Positions 52,312 to 62,300 of a stretch of DNA of 64,000 bases are shown here, piece after piece; positions within the stretch are counted from its first letter, which is position 1, and each line of letters starts with the position of its first letter. Location: NCBI RefSeq assembly GCF_023556315.2, contig NZ_CP116221.1, positions 930,001 through 994,000 on the forward strand, given 5' to 3'. Under the pieces are notes generated by a model that was not told the origin of the DNA, made no database searches, and saw nothing but the letters and a program-made list of their open reading frames with translations. The position numbers and the translations under genes are program-made. Source of the DNA: Psychroserpens ponticola (GTDB lineage Bacteria > Bacteroidota > Bacteroidia > Flavobacteriales > Flavobacteriaceae).

Positions 52312-53517
52312 TTAGAGTGTTATTTCAATCTGATTGTTAAGAATATCATCAAAAGTTTCACGTTTGCGAATTAAATAAGCTGAATTGTTGTGCCAAAGTA
52401 CTTCAGCAGGACGATAACGAGAATTGTAATTTGAAGCCATAGAATAACAATATGCACCAGCATTTTTGAAAGCTAGAATGTCATCTTCACTAATTTCGTT
52501 AATTCGTCTGTTATTAGCAAACGTATCCGTTTCACAGATGTAACCTACGACTGAATAAAAACGCTCACGACCATTTGGATTAGAAATATTACTAATTTCA
52601 TGTTGCGAACCATAAAGCATAGGTCGTATTAAATGATTAAAGCCAGTATCTACTTGAGCAAAAACTGTAGAAGTAGTTTGTTTTACAACATTTACTTTTG
52701 TTAAAAAGTATCCAGCTTCGCTCACTAAAAATTTACCTGGTTCAAAGGCTAAAGTTAATGGCTTACCATAATTTTTACAGAACTCATTAAAACGGTTAGA
52801 TAATTTTTCTCCGAGTTCTTCAACATTGGTTTCAATATCTCCAACTTTGTATGGGACTTTAAATCCTGAGCCAAAATCTATAAATTCTAAGTTTTTAAAG
52901 TTTTTAGCAGTATCAAATAAAATTTCGCTTGCATATAAAAACACATCAATATCTAAGATGTCACTACCAGTATGCATGTGAATTCCATTAATAGTCATGT
53001 TGGTATTTTCGACAATGCGAAGTAAATGTGGAATTTGATGAATTGAAATTCCAAATTTACTATCAATATGACCTACGGAAATATTAGTATTTCCTCCTGC
53101 CATAACATGTGGATTGATGCGAATACACACAGGAGTTTTAGGGTGTTTCGTTCCGAATTGTTCTAAAATAGAAAGGTTGTCAATATTGATTTGAACTCCT
53201 AATTCTGCTGCATTTTCTATTTCTTCAAGAGAGACTCCATTAGGTGTAAAAATAATCGCGTCAGGTTTAAAACCAGCTTTGAGTCCGAGTTGTACTTCTT
53301 GAATAGAAACAGTATCTAAGCCAGAGCCTAAGCTATTAAATAATTTTAAAACAGAAATATTTGATAACGCTTTTACAGCATAATTTAATTTTAAATGCTT
53401 CACCTTACAAAATGCAGACGTTAATCGTTTATACTGAAATTGAATTTTTTCAGCATCATAAACATAAACAGGACTTCCAAAGTCTTTAGCTATCTGTATT
53501 AATGTGTTTTGTTCCAT
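52312..53517 (-). CDS. lysA: Diaminopimelate decarboxylase
   Basis: 401 residues from the ATG at 53517 (MEQNTLIQIAKDFGSPVYVY). A longer frame from 53583 is excluded because a perfect -7 box lies inside it. PLP Lys is in LKLNYAVKALSN; GSGLDTVSIQEVQLGLKAGF, HMHTGSDI, DFGSGFKVPY and the C-terminal CETDTFANNR and GAYCYSMASNYNSR are all family features. It makes lysine from meso-diaminopimelate, the last step of lysine synthesis. Single gene. Confidence 0.93.
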   Translation of the reverse strand: MEQNTLIQIAKDFGSPVYVYDAEKIQFQYKRLTSAFCKVKHLKLNYAVKALSNISVLKLFNSLGSGLDTVSIQEVQLGLKAGFKPDAIIFTPNGVSLEEIENAAELGVQINIDNLSILEQFGTKHPKTPVCIRINPHVMAGGNTNISVGHIDSKFGISIHQIPHLLRIVENTNMTINGIHMHTGSDILDIDVFLYASEILFDTAKNFKNLEFIDFGSGFKVPYKVGDIETNVEELGEKLSNRFNEFCKNYGKPLTLAFEPGKFLVSEAGYFLTKVNVVKQTTSTVFAQVDTGFNHLIRPMLYGSQHEISNISNPNGRERFYSVVGYICETDTFANNRRINEISEDDILAFKNAGAYCYSMASNYNSRYRPAEVLWHNNSAYLIRKRETFDDILNNQIEITL

Positions 53518-53540
53518 TAGATTAAAATTTAAATATGTTA

Positions 53541-53548
53541 CAAATTTA
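53541..53548 (-). promoter_or_regulatory. -7 box of lysA
   Basis: The minus strand reads TAAATTTG, a full TAnnTTTG match, 23 nt before the ATG at 53517. It decides the start. Confidence 0.5.
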
Positions 53549-53639
53549 CTTGCTTTTACGTCACGAAATGATGGTGATATCATAAAAATACGAGGCTTTT
53601 ATTAAAGAATTCTGAATAAATATTATCTCTTTAAAAATA

Positions 53640-53670
53640 TTGGTAAAAACTTTAAGTATGTTTATTTTTG
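53640..53670 (+). promoter_or_regulatory. Promoter of sucC
   Basis: TTG at 53640-53642, 20 nt, TATTTTTG at 53663-53670. The leader to the ATG at 53730 is about 55 nt. Confidence 0.65.
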
Positions 53671-53729
53671 TAGATGAATAAAGACACTTCGAATGCATAT
53701 TCGGAGCTAACAATAAATTTCAAGACCAA

Positions 53730-54920
53730 ATGGATTTACACGAATATCAAGGAAAAGAATTATTAAACAGTTTTGGCGTACGTATTCAGCGAGGTATCGT
53801 TGCACAAAATGCTGATGAAGCAGTTGCAGCAGCTAAGAAATTAACTGAAGATACTGGTACAGGTTGGCACGTAATTAAAGCTCAAGTTCACGCAGGAGGA
53901 CGTGGAAAAGGTGGTGGAGTTAAGCTTGCTAAAAATTTAGATGAAGTAAAAACAATTGCTGGGCAAATAATAGGAATGGATTTGGTTACACCTCAAACTT
54001 CTGCAGATGGGAAGCGAGTACATCAAGTGTTAGTCACTGAAGATGTGTATTATCCTGGAGATTCTGAACCAGAAGAATATTATATGTCTGTTTTATTAAA
54101 TAGAGGCAATGGTCGTAACATGATTATGTATTCTACTGAAGGTGGAATGGATATTGAAACTGTTGCTGAGGAAACACCTCATTTAATTTTTAATGAAGAA
54201 ATTGATCCAGCAACTGGTATTTTACCTTTTCAAGCTCGAAAAATCGCTTTTAACTTAGGATTGTCTGGAGCTGCATTTAAAGATATGACGAAATTTGTAA
54301 CGTCACTATATAAAGCATATTCAGAATCTGATTCTTCTTTATTTGAAATTAATCCAGTACTGAAAACTAGTGACGATAAAATTATGGCTGTTGATGCTAA
54401 AGTATCTTTAGATGATAACGCCTTATTTAGACATAAAGATTTAGCGGCATTACGTGATTTACGTGAAGAAAATCCAATTGAAGTTGAAGCAGGTGAACAT
54501 GGATTAAACTATGTTGACCTTGACGGAAACGTTGGTTGTATGGTAAATGGAGCAGGTTTAGCAATGGCAACGATGGACTTGATTAAACAAGCAGGAGGAG
54601 AGCCAGCTAACTTTCTAGATGTTGGTGGTACTGCTGATGCTGCAAGAGTAGAAATTGCTTTTGAGCTTATTTTAAGAGATCCAGCTGTGAAAGCTATTTT
54701 AATAAACATCTTTGGTGGAATTGTGCGTTGTGATCGTGTTGCTCAAGGTGTTATTGATGCGTATAAAAACATGGGTAATATTGAAGTGCCAATTATTGTA
54801 CGTTTACAAGGTACCAATGCAGATATTGCTAAAGAATTAATTGATAGTTCTGGCTTAGATGTTATGAGTGCTACAGAATTTCAAGAAGCAGCTGATAAAG
54901 TACAAGAAGTTTTGTCTTAA
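53730..54920 (+). CDS. sucC: Succinate-CoA ligase (ADP-forming) beta subunit
   Basis: 396 residues, normal length. It opens [17 protein letters not shown] and contains the ATP-grasp region [28 protein letters not shown] and [11 protein letters not shown], and the CoA/phospho-His-handling end [35 protein letters not shown]. In the citric acid cycle it joins the alpha subunit (sucD, not in the window) to make succinate and a nucleoside triphosphate. It ends in a strong terminator, so sucD is not co-transcribed here. Confidence 0.95.
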   Translation: MDLHEYQGKELLNSFGVRIQRGIVAQNADEAVAAAKKLTEDTGTGWHVIKAQVHAGGRGKGGGVKLAKNLDEVKTIAGQIIGMDLVTPQTSADGKRVHQVLVTEDVYYPGDSEPEEYYMSVLLNRGNGRNMIMYSTEGGMDIETVAEETPHLIFNEEIDPATGILPFQARKIAFNLGLSGAAFKDMTKFVTSLYKAYSESDSSLFEINPVLKTSDDKIMAVDAKVSLDDNALFRHKDLAALRDLREENPIEVEAGEHGLNYVDLDGNVGCMVNGAGLAMATMDLIKQAGGEPANFLDVGGTADAARVEIAFELILRDPAVKAILINIFGGIVRCDRVAQGVIDAYKNMGNIEVPIIVRLQGTNADIAKELIDSSGLDVMSATEFQEAADKVQEVLS

Positions 54921-54960
54921 AAACTGACATTCATAGCGCAAGCGAAGAATCATAAATAAA

Positions 54961-54990
54961 AAAAGCTCTCATATTGAGAGCTTTTTTTTA
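54961..54990 (+). terminator. Intrinsic terminator of sucC
   Basis: GCTCTCA (54966-54972) pairs with TGAGAGC (54976-54982) over a 3-nt loop, with an A run before and T8 after. Confidence 0.9.
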
Positions 54991-55087
54991 TAGATTTAAT
55001 ACCAATTTATTGTTAATTCTAACGAATATGAGTGCTCTCATTTTTTTTTCATAGAGACTTTTTTCGTTTATGCGATAATAATATTAT

Positions 55088-55792
55088 TTATAAATGTAAT
55101 CCACACTCTGTTTTAGGATTGTTATTCCAGCGACCACTACGATCATCACCTCCTGGAACAGTACAATGTTTACAACCAATTGAATTGTAACCTTTAGAAA
55201 CTAATGGATGAAACGGTAAATTGTGTTCTTTTATATACGCATCACGTTGTGCTTTTGTAATGTCTAATAAAGGATAGAATTTTAAGATGTCTCCACGAAG
55301 TTCAAAAATATCTAAAGTTGCACGATGGTCACTTTGCCATTCCATAAGTCCAGAAACCCATACTTTATAGTTGTTTTTAATACTATCTAAAGGTTTTACC
55401 TTATTAATAGAGCAACAGAAATCAGGATTTTTTTTCCAAGTCTCATCTTTTGTTGTAAACTCATGCTCCTTTTTTAATGCGCTTATTGAAGTCACATTAA
55501 GTCCGTATTGTTTACTAAGTTGATCTTTGTATGTAATTGTATCCTCAAAATGATAACCTGTATCAATAAAGAACACTTTTTGCTTTTTATTAACTTGAGA
55601 AAATAGTTTTAATAAAAAAGCTGAGGTTGCAGCAAAAGAACTTGTCAGCATGACTTCTGTAACATCAAAATCGTTGTACAGTTCTTGAATACGTTGTGTT
55701 GCAGAAAGCTTTTTGTATTTAGCGTTAAGTGCTTTTATTTCAGCTTTTGAAATATTAGGAATGACTTTAGTCGCATTTGAAATCTCAAACAT
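55088..55792 (-). CDS. cysH: Assimilatory adenylylsulfate (APS/PAPS) reductase
   Basis: 234 residues. The PAPS-reductase fold with FIDTGYHFEDTI. Cys residues occur as FCCSINKVKPL and GCKHCTVPGG, the CC...CxxC pattern that holds a [4Fe-4S] cluster in APS reductases, plus the catalytic Cys in the terminal TECGLHL. So APS is the likely substrate, reduced to sulfite with thioredoxin. No other sulfate-assimilation gene is in the window. Confidence 0.9.
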   Translation of the reverse strand: MFEISNATKVIPNISKAEIKALNAKYKKLSATQRIQELYNDFDVTEVMLTSSFAATSAFLLKLFSQVNKKQKVFFIDTGYHFEDTITYKDQLSKQYGLNVTSISALKKEHEFTTKDETWKKNPDFCCSINKVKPLDSIKNNYKVWVSGLMEWQSDHRATLDIFELRGDILKFYPLLDITKAQRDAYIKEHNLPFHPLVSKGYNSIGCKHCTVPGGDDRSGRWNNNPKTECGLHL

Positions 55793-55874
55793 AAGTATGA
55801 TTTAATCAACATGCAATTTACAGCCTTAAATCTAAAACTACTGTTAATACTATTATAATTACGATATTGATAAT

Positions 55875-56117
55875 TTAGGACTTCTTTTTTTGTGGTTTTG
55901 GCATAGGACCTCGTAAATGTATGATTAATCCGTTAAGGAAATTCCGTAAAATCTGATCTCCACATTCCATATAGTTGGGATGATCTTCACGTCTGAACAT
56001 GGCATTTAACTCACTTTTAGTAACTCTAAAGTCGACGAGTTCTAAAATCTTTACAATATCATCATCGCGAAGTTTGTGTGCTACTCTTAGTTTTTTAAAT
56101 ATGTCGTTGTTAGTCAT
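55875..56117 (-). CDS. DUF1456 family protein, single-repeat form
   Basis: 80 residues: TNNDIFKKLRVAHKLRDDDI followed by ILELVDFRVTKSELNAMFRR and NYMECGDQILRNFLNGLI. This matches one unit of DUF1456 (YehS) proteins, which usually have two such units and about 150 residues. The C-terminus is a basic tail (GPMPKPQKKKS). Function unknown. Looks intact rather than truncated, since the tail is charged and the stop is clean. Confidence 0.7.
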   Translation of the reverse strand: MTNNDIFKKLRVAHKLRDDDIVKILELVDFRVTKSELNAMFRREDHPNYMECGDQILRNFLNGLIIHLRGPMPKPQKKKS

Positions 56118-56437
56118 TCACTAAAAATTAAAAAGTTGAAAGTTGAAAGTTTAAAGGTAGTACTTTGTGTATTAATATGTATCGAAATAACTGTTGTAAA
56201 ATTTAATAATTAATCATAGTGTATTTCATCGATAATAATTTTCAAAGACTGAATAATCGATGAACGACACTATCTTTTTAAGATGCTGAAAATCAATATA
56301 TTGCATTTTTATTCTATGTAAAAGTAGGAAAAAACCGATGAAATGTAGATTATTTTTCGATGAGCTACAATTTATCAAGGATTATAGCCACATTAAACTT
56401 ATTAAATTTAAATAATTAAAAATCATAATCCCTCGTC
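56118..56437. other. 320-nt intergenic region with four YCGATGA elements
   Basis: No gene is seen. Near the left end there is a short direct repeat AAGTTGAAAGTTGAAAG. TTCATCGAT (56225-56233) and ATCGATGAA (56256-56264) form a 9-bp inverted repeat with a 22-nt spacer. Further CGATGA copies occur at 56336-56341 and 56358-56363. They could be operators for the divergent DUF1456 and TerB-like genes. Confidence 0.4.
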
Positions 56438-56839
56438 ATGATAAATCGCGTTGAAAAATTGAGCTTGCTTTCAGAAATGATTGCTTTTGCACAGAAAAAT
56501 GAAAATATAAAATCCATAGAATATAGATTTCTTTTTGGAGTTGCCAAACAATTGGACATTTCAAAAGAAGATTTTGAATACTTAATAGAACATCCTGTAA
56601 CGTATGTTAATCTTAAATCTCATAGCGAACGTATCGTTCAGTTTCATAGATTAGTCTTATTAATGAATTTAGATCATGAGATAAGTTCTAAGGAACTAGT
56701 TAAACTTCATAATTTCGGACTAAGAATGGGTTTGAGTCATGAATCTATAAATAGAGTTCTTGATTTAATGGATAGTTTTCCAAATAAAATTGTTCCACCA
56801 GATTTCTTAATTGATATTTTTAAAGTACAGTATAATTAA
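56438..56839 (+). CDS. TerB-like helical protein
   Basis: 133 residues, all-helical and soluble. Two similar halves: LLSEMIAFAQKNENIKSIEY with FGVAKQLDISKEDFEYLI, and VLLMNLDHEISSKELVKLHN with MGLSHESINRVLDLM. The pattern (acidic loop followed by EF-like helix) resembles TerB/DjlA-type domains. Role unknown. It is convergent with the SRPBCC gene without spacing. Confidence 0.6.
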   Translation: MINRVEKLSLLSEMIAFAQKNENIKSIEYRFLFGVAKQLDISKEDFEYLIEHPVTYVNLKSHSERIVQFHRLVLLMNLDHEISSKELVKLHNFGLRMGLSHESINRVLDLMDSFPNKIVPPDFLIDIFKVQYN

Positions 56840-57274
56840 TTATTGTTTGAAATAATTCATTAAACTCGTCTTGATAAAATAATTCCAGCCAGCTATACAG
56901 CTTTCTCTTTTAAACTCAGGTATGTTGTCTGGAAAATCCTCAATAACTTTTGTTATTAAAGTCAATTGTGTGTGGTTGTCAACTTTAGACAATTCAAAAG
57001 TTACAAAGGAATCCCCTTGATAGCCATCATATTTCCAATTGAGAACAATTTTATGATATGGAATGACCTCAGTTATTTCCCAAAGATGAAGGAATATGCG
57101 ATCTTCAGATGTTACTGAAAATCGAGTTTTAAATCCAACTGTTGGTTCAAATTCAGGAATGTTATCAAAAAACCATTGTCTCATTACATGAACATCTGTT
57201 AAAGCGTTCCACACACTTTTTATAGGTTGTTCATAATGTTGCGTTATTTGAATTATTGGTTCGCTAACTTTCAT
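56840..57274 (-). CDS. SRPBCC (AHSA1/START-like) protein
   Basis: 144 residues with the START/AHSA1 fold: ITQHYEQPIKSVWNALTDVHVMRQW at the N-terminus, VLNWKYDGYQGDSFVTFEL in the middle and SCIAGWNYFIKTSLMNYF at the end. Such domains bind hydrophobic ligands or activate Hsp90; the ligand is unknown. It begins directly after uvrB, so it is in the same transcript. Confidence 0.83.
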   Translation of the reverse strand: MKVSEPIIQITQHYEQPIKSVWNALTDVHVMRQWFFDNIPEFEPTVGFKTRFSVTSEDRIFLHLWEITEVIPYHKIVLNWKYDGYQGDSFVTFELSKVDNHTQLTLITKVIEDFPDNIPEFKRESCIAGWNYFIKTSLMNYFKQ

Positions 57275-59281
57275 TTATGTCATATTTACTTTTTCTAATT
57301 TTTCCTGATAGCTTTTAATTTCATCACGAAGTTGAGCTGCTATAATAAAGTCTAATGCTTTAGCAGCTTGTTCCATAAGCTTACGTTTTTCACGAATTTT
57401 CTTTTCTAATTGATTTTTAGTCAAGTATTCACTTTCTGGTTCTGCTGCTTTCGCAGCTTCCAACTCATAACTATAAGTGCTAACCGAATTTTCAGTTAAA
57501 GCGTTGTCTAAACTCTTATTAAGCGCTCTTGGAGTTACATTATGTTTGGTGTTATAAGCAATTTGTTTTTCACGTCTATATTCAGTTTCATCAATCGTTT
57601 TTTGCATGCTTTTAGTAATTTTATCTGCATACATTATGGCTTTTCCATTAAGATGTCGTGCTGCTCTTCCAACGGTTTGAGTAAGAGATCGTGTAGATCT
57701 TAAAAACCCTTCTTTATCAGCATCAAGGATAGCAACTAAAGATACTTCTGGTAAATCTAAACCTTCACGAAGTAAATTAACACCAACTAATACATCAAAT
57801 ACACCTTTACGTAGATCTTGCATGATTTGAACACGTTCAAGGGTGTCGACATCACTGTGAATATATCGACAACGAATTTGAATGCGATCTAAATATTTTG
57901 TCAATTCTTCAGCCATACGTTTGGTTAACGTTGTGACTAAAGTCCGTTCATCTTTTTCTATACGTTGATGAATCTCTTCGATTAAATCATCGATCTGATT
58001 CAAACTTGGTCGCACTTCAATAATAGGATCTAAAAGTCCAGTAGGTCTAATGACTTGTTCTACATAGATTCCATCTGTTTTTTGTAATTCATAATCAGCA
58101 GGAGTGGCACTTACATAAATCACCTGATTTTGCAAGACTTCAAATTCTTCAAATTTTAATGGTCTATTATCCATAGCAGCTGGTAATCTAAAACCATATT
58201 CTACTAAATTTTCTTTACGACTTCGATCGCCACCATACATGGCATGAACTTGGGAAATGGTAACATGACTTTCATCAACAACCATTAAAAAATCATCTGG
58301 AAAATAATCCAATAAACAGAAAGGACGTGTTCCAGGTAATCGTCCATCTAAATATCTAGAATAATTTTCAATTCCAGAACAATAGCCTAATTCACGAATC
58401 ATTTCTAAATCAAATTCGGTACGTTCTTTCAAACGTTTTGCTTCTAAATGTTTTCCAATGTCTTTGAAGTAATCGTATTGTTTTACTAGATCATCTTGAA
58501 TGTCTCGAATTGCACCTTGGAGTACATCTGGTGAGGTTACAAACATGTTAGCAGGATAAATATTCAATCGGTCATAATGCTCGATAACTTCATTAGTTTG
58601 AATATTGAATTGTTCTATATCTTCGATTTCATCTCCAAAAAAATGAATGCGGAATGCATCATCTGCATAACTAGGAAATACATCAACTGTATCGCCTTTT
58701 ATTCTGAAATTACCATGATTAAAATCGGCTTCAGTTCTTGAGTATAAACTTTGCACAAGTCGATGTAATAAATCGGTTCTAGAAATTTGTTGATCGATTT
58801 CTATTGAAATCACATTCTTTTGAAATTCAACAGGATTTCCAATACCATATAAACAAGATACAGAAGCCACAACAATCACATCACGTCGTCCTGACAATAG
58901 AGATGAAGTTGTACTCAAACGCATTTTCTCAATTTCTTCGTTTATTGACAAATCCTTTTCTATGTAAACTCCAGAAACTGGAATGTATGCTTCTGGTTGA
59001 TAGTAGTCATAATACGACACAAAATACTCAACAGCATTTTCTGGAAAAAACTGTTTAAATTCTGAATACAATTGTGCAGCCAAAGTTTTATTGTGAGCTA
59101 AAACCAACGTAGGTTTTTGTACTTCTTGAATGACGTTTGCAACTGTAAACGTTTTTCCAGAACCAGTTACGCCAAGTAAAGTTTGGTATTTTTCGTTGGT
59201 GTTTATTCCATCAACTAATTGCTGAATGGCTTGAGGTTGATCACCTGTAGGTTTGAATTCGGATTGTACTTTAAAACGCAT
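57275..59281 (-). CDS. uvrB: Excinuclease ABC subunit B
   Basis: 668 residues, full length. Walker A GVTGSGKTFTVANV, the beta-hairpin YYDYYQPEAYIP that clamps DNA, helicase motifs VDESHVTIS and SATPADYEL, QTVGRAARH, and the C-terminal UVR motif (LMEQAAKALDFIIAAQLRDE) that binds UvrC. It verifies lesions handed over by UvrA in nucleotide excision repair. It lies 35 nt downstream of the giant surface-protein gene on the same strand. Confidence 0.96.
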   Translation of the reverse strand: MRFKVQSEFKPTGDQPQAIQQLVDGINTNEKYQTLLGVTGSGKTFTVANVIQEVQKPTLVLAHNKTLAAQLYSEFKQFFPENAVEYFVSYYDYYQPEAYIPVSGVYIEKDLSINEEIEKMRLSTTSSLLSGRRDVIVVASVSCLYGIGNPVEFQKNVISIEIDQQISRTDLLHRLVQSLYSRTEADFNHGNFRIKGDTVDVFPSYADDAFRIHFFGDEIEDIEQFNIQTNEVIEHYDRLNIYPANMFVTSPDVLQGAIRDIQDDLVKQYDYFKDIGKHLEAKRLKERTEFDLEMIRELGYCSGIENYSRYLDGRLPGTRPFCLLDYFPDDFLMVVDESHVTISQVHAMYGGDRSRKENLVEYGFRLPAAMDNRPLKFEEFEVLQNQVIYVSATPADYELQKTDGIYVEQVIRPTGLLDPIIEVRPSLNQIDDLIEEIHQRIEKDERTLVTTLTKRMAEELTKYLDRIQIRCRYIHSDVDTLERVQIMQDLRKGVFDVLVGVNLLREGLDLPEVSLVAILDADKEGFLRSTRSLTQTVGRAARHLNGKAIMYADKITKSMQKTIDETEYRREKQIAYNTKHNVTPRALNKSLDNALTENSVSTYSYELEAAKAAEPESEYLTKNQLEKKIREKRKLMEQAAKALDFIIAAQLRDEIKSYQEKLEKVNMT

Positions 59282-59316
59282 CTTACAAAGTTACATAAAA
59301 CTTATGTGTAAAGGAA

Positions 59317-62300
59317 CTACCGTTTTAAAGTGAAATGACCTTTTATTTGTTTACCAGTCCTTAAATTTATAATGTACCAATAATCATTAGTTCCTAGAGC
59401 TTTTCCGTTATAAGTACCATTCCAAGCTACAGCATTTCCTATGATATGTTTCAGAAGCTTACCATATCTGTCAAAAATATAGACATCTTTGATGATGTTA
59501 TTTCGGTCGATAATTTTCCATGTATCTTTAAAACCATCTTCGTTTGGTGTTAAAAACTTCGGAATAAATAAATCTATTGTTATTTCAAAAAATATAGATT
59601 TTGTAATACATCCACCAATTTCTCTAACATATAAAATATAAGTGCCTTCAGGTAAATTTGAAAACACATTACTAGTTTGAAAGTCTAAACCATTCAATGA
59701 ATATTCATAAGTAACAGAAGGGTCATTCATATTAACTGTAAGAGTTTCATTTAAGGTTTCAATATTCGATTCAGTAAGACTGAAGTCTGAAGATGAAATA
59801 ATCGTAACCGTAAAACTCGTTTCGTTAGTACAAATATCAGGAGCCGTTCCTGTTTCATTATAGATAAAAATAGTCTGATCAGAACTGATTACATCACCAG
59901 CATTAAACGTTGTTCCATTTCCACCAGTAAGAGAAAAATAAGTTCCATTAGTAAGCACAGGTAAGGTGTAATCTGTACACACAATTTGATTGGCAATGGT
60001 ATCCACTAAAGGCAATCCAAGAATGGTAATTGTAAAACTCGTTTCGTTAGTACAAATATCAGGAGCCGTTCCGATTTGATTGTAAATGAATATGGTTTGC
60101 GTTGCATTTATGACATCACCAGCATTAAAGGTAGTTCCATTTCCTCCAGTTAGAGAAAAGTAGTTTCCATTAGTAAGTGTAGGCAAGGTATAATCGATAC
60201 AAACATTCTGATTCGCAATGGTGTCTACTAAAGGTGTTCCGATAATCGTAACCGTAAAACTCGTTTCGTTAGTACAAATATCAGGAGCCGTTCCGATTTG
60301 ATTGTAAATGAATATGGTTTGCGTTGTATTTATGACATCACCAGCATTAAAGGTAGTTCCATTTCCTCCAGTAAGAGAAAAGTAGTTTCCGTTAGTAAGT
60401 GTAGGCAAGGTATAATCGACACAAACATTCTGATTTGCAATGGTGTCTACTAAAGGTGTTCCGATAATTGTAACCGTAAAACTCGTTTCGTTAGTGCAAA
60501 TATCAGGAGCCGTTCCTGTTTCATTATAGATAAAAATAGTCTGATCAGAACTGATTACATCACCAGCATTAAACGTTGTTCCATTTCCACCAGTAAGAGA
60601 AAAATAAGTTCCATTGGTAAGTGCAGGTAAGGTGTAATCTGTACACACAATTTGATTGGCAATGGTATCCACTAAAGGCAATCCAAGAATGGTAATTGTA
60701 AAACTCGTTTCGTTAGTACAAATATCAGGAGTCGTTCCGATTTGATTGTAAATGAATATGGTTTGCGTTGTATTTATGACATCACCAGCATTAAAGGTAG
60801 TTCCATTTCCTCCAGTTAGAGAAAAGTAGTTTCCATTAGTAAGTGTAGGCAAGGTATAATCGACACAAACATTCTGATTTGCAATGGTGTCCACTAAAGG
60901 CGTTCCAACAACAGTAACCGTAAAACTCGTTTCGTTAGTGCAAATATCAGGAGCCGTTCCTGTTTCATTATAGATAAAAATAGTCTGATCAGAACTGATT
61001 ACATCACCAGTATTAAACGTTGTTCCATTTCCACCAGTAAGAGAAAAATAAGTTCCATTAGTAAGCACAGGTAAGGTGTAATCTGTACACACAATTTGAT
61101 TGGCAATGGTATCCACTAAAGGCAATCCAAGAATGGTAATTGTAAAACTCGTTTCGTTAGTACAAATATCAGGAGCCGTTCCGATTTGATTGTAAATAAA
61201 TATGGTTTGCGTTGCATTTATGACATCACCAGCATTAAAGGTAGTTCCATTTCCTCCAGTAAGAGAAAAGTAGTTTCCGTTAGTAAGTGTAGGCAAGGTA
61301 TAATCGACACAAACATTCTGATTTGCAATGGTGTCTACTAAAGGTGTTCCGATAATTGTAACCGTAAAACTCGTTTCGTTAGTGCAAATATCAGGAGCCG
61401 TTCCTGTTTCATTATAGATAAAAATAGTCTGATCAGAACTGATTACATCACCAGCATTAAACGTTGTTCCATTTCCACCAGTAAGAGAAAAATAGTTTCC
61501 ATTGGTTAGTGCAGGTAAGGTGTAATCTGTACACACGATTTGATTGGAAATGGTATCCACTAAAGGCAATCCAAGAATGGTAATTGTAAAACTCGTTTCG
61601 TTAGTACAAATATCAGTAGCCGTTCCGATTTGATTGTAAATGAATATGGTTTGCGTTGTATTTATGACATCACCAGCATTAAAGGTAGTTCCATTTCCAC
61701 CAGTAAGAGAAAAGTAGTTTCCGTTAGTAAGTGTAGGCAAGGTATAATCGACACAAACATTCTGATTTGCAATGGTGTCCACTAAAGGTGTTCCGATAAT
61801 TGTAACCGTAAAACTCGCTTCGTTAGTGCAAATATCAGGAGCCGTTCCTGTTTCATTATAGATAAAAATAGTCTGATCTGAACTGATTACATCACCAGCG
61901 TTAAACGTTGTTCCATTTCCACCAGTAAGAGAAAAATAAGTTCCATTGGTAAGTGCAGGCAAGGTATAATCTGTACACACAATTTGATTGGCAATGGTAT
62001 CCACTAAAGGCAATCCAAGAATGGTAATTGTAAAACTCGTTTCGTTAGTACAAATATCAGGAGCCGTTCCGATTTGATTGTAAATGAATATGGTTTGCGT
62101 TGTATTTATGACATCACCAGCATTAAATGCTGTTCCATTTCCACCAGTAAGAGAAAAGTAGTTTCCGTTAGTAAGTGTAGGCAAGGTATAATCGACACAT
62201 ACATTCTGATTTGCAATGGTGTCTACTAAAGGCGTTCCAACAACAGTAACCGTAAAACTCGTTTCGTTAGTGCAAATATCAGGAGCCGTTCCAGTTTCAT

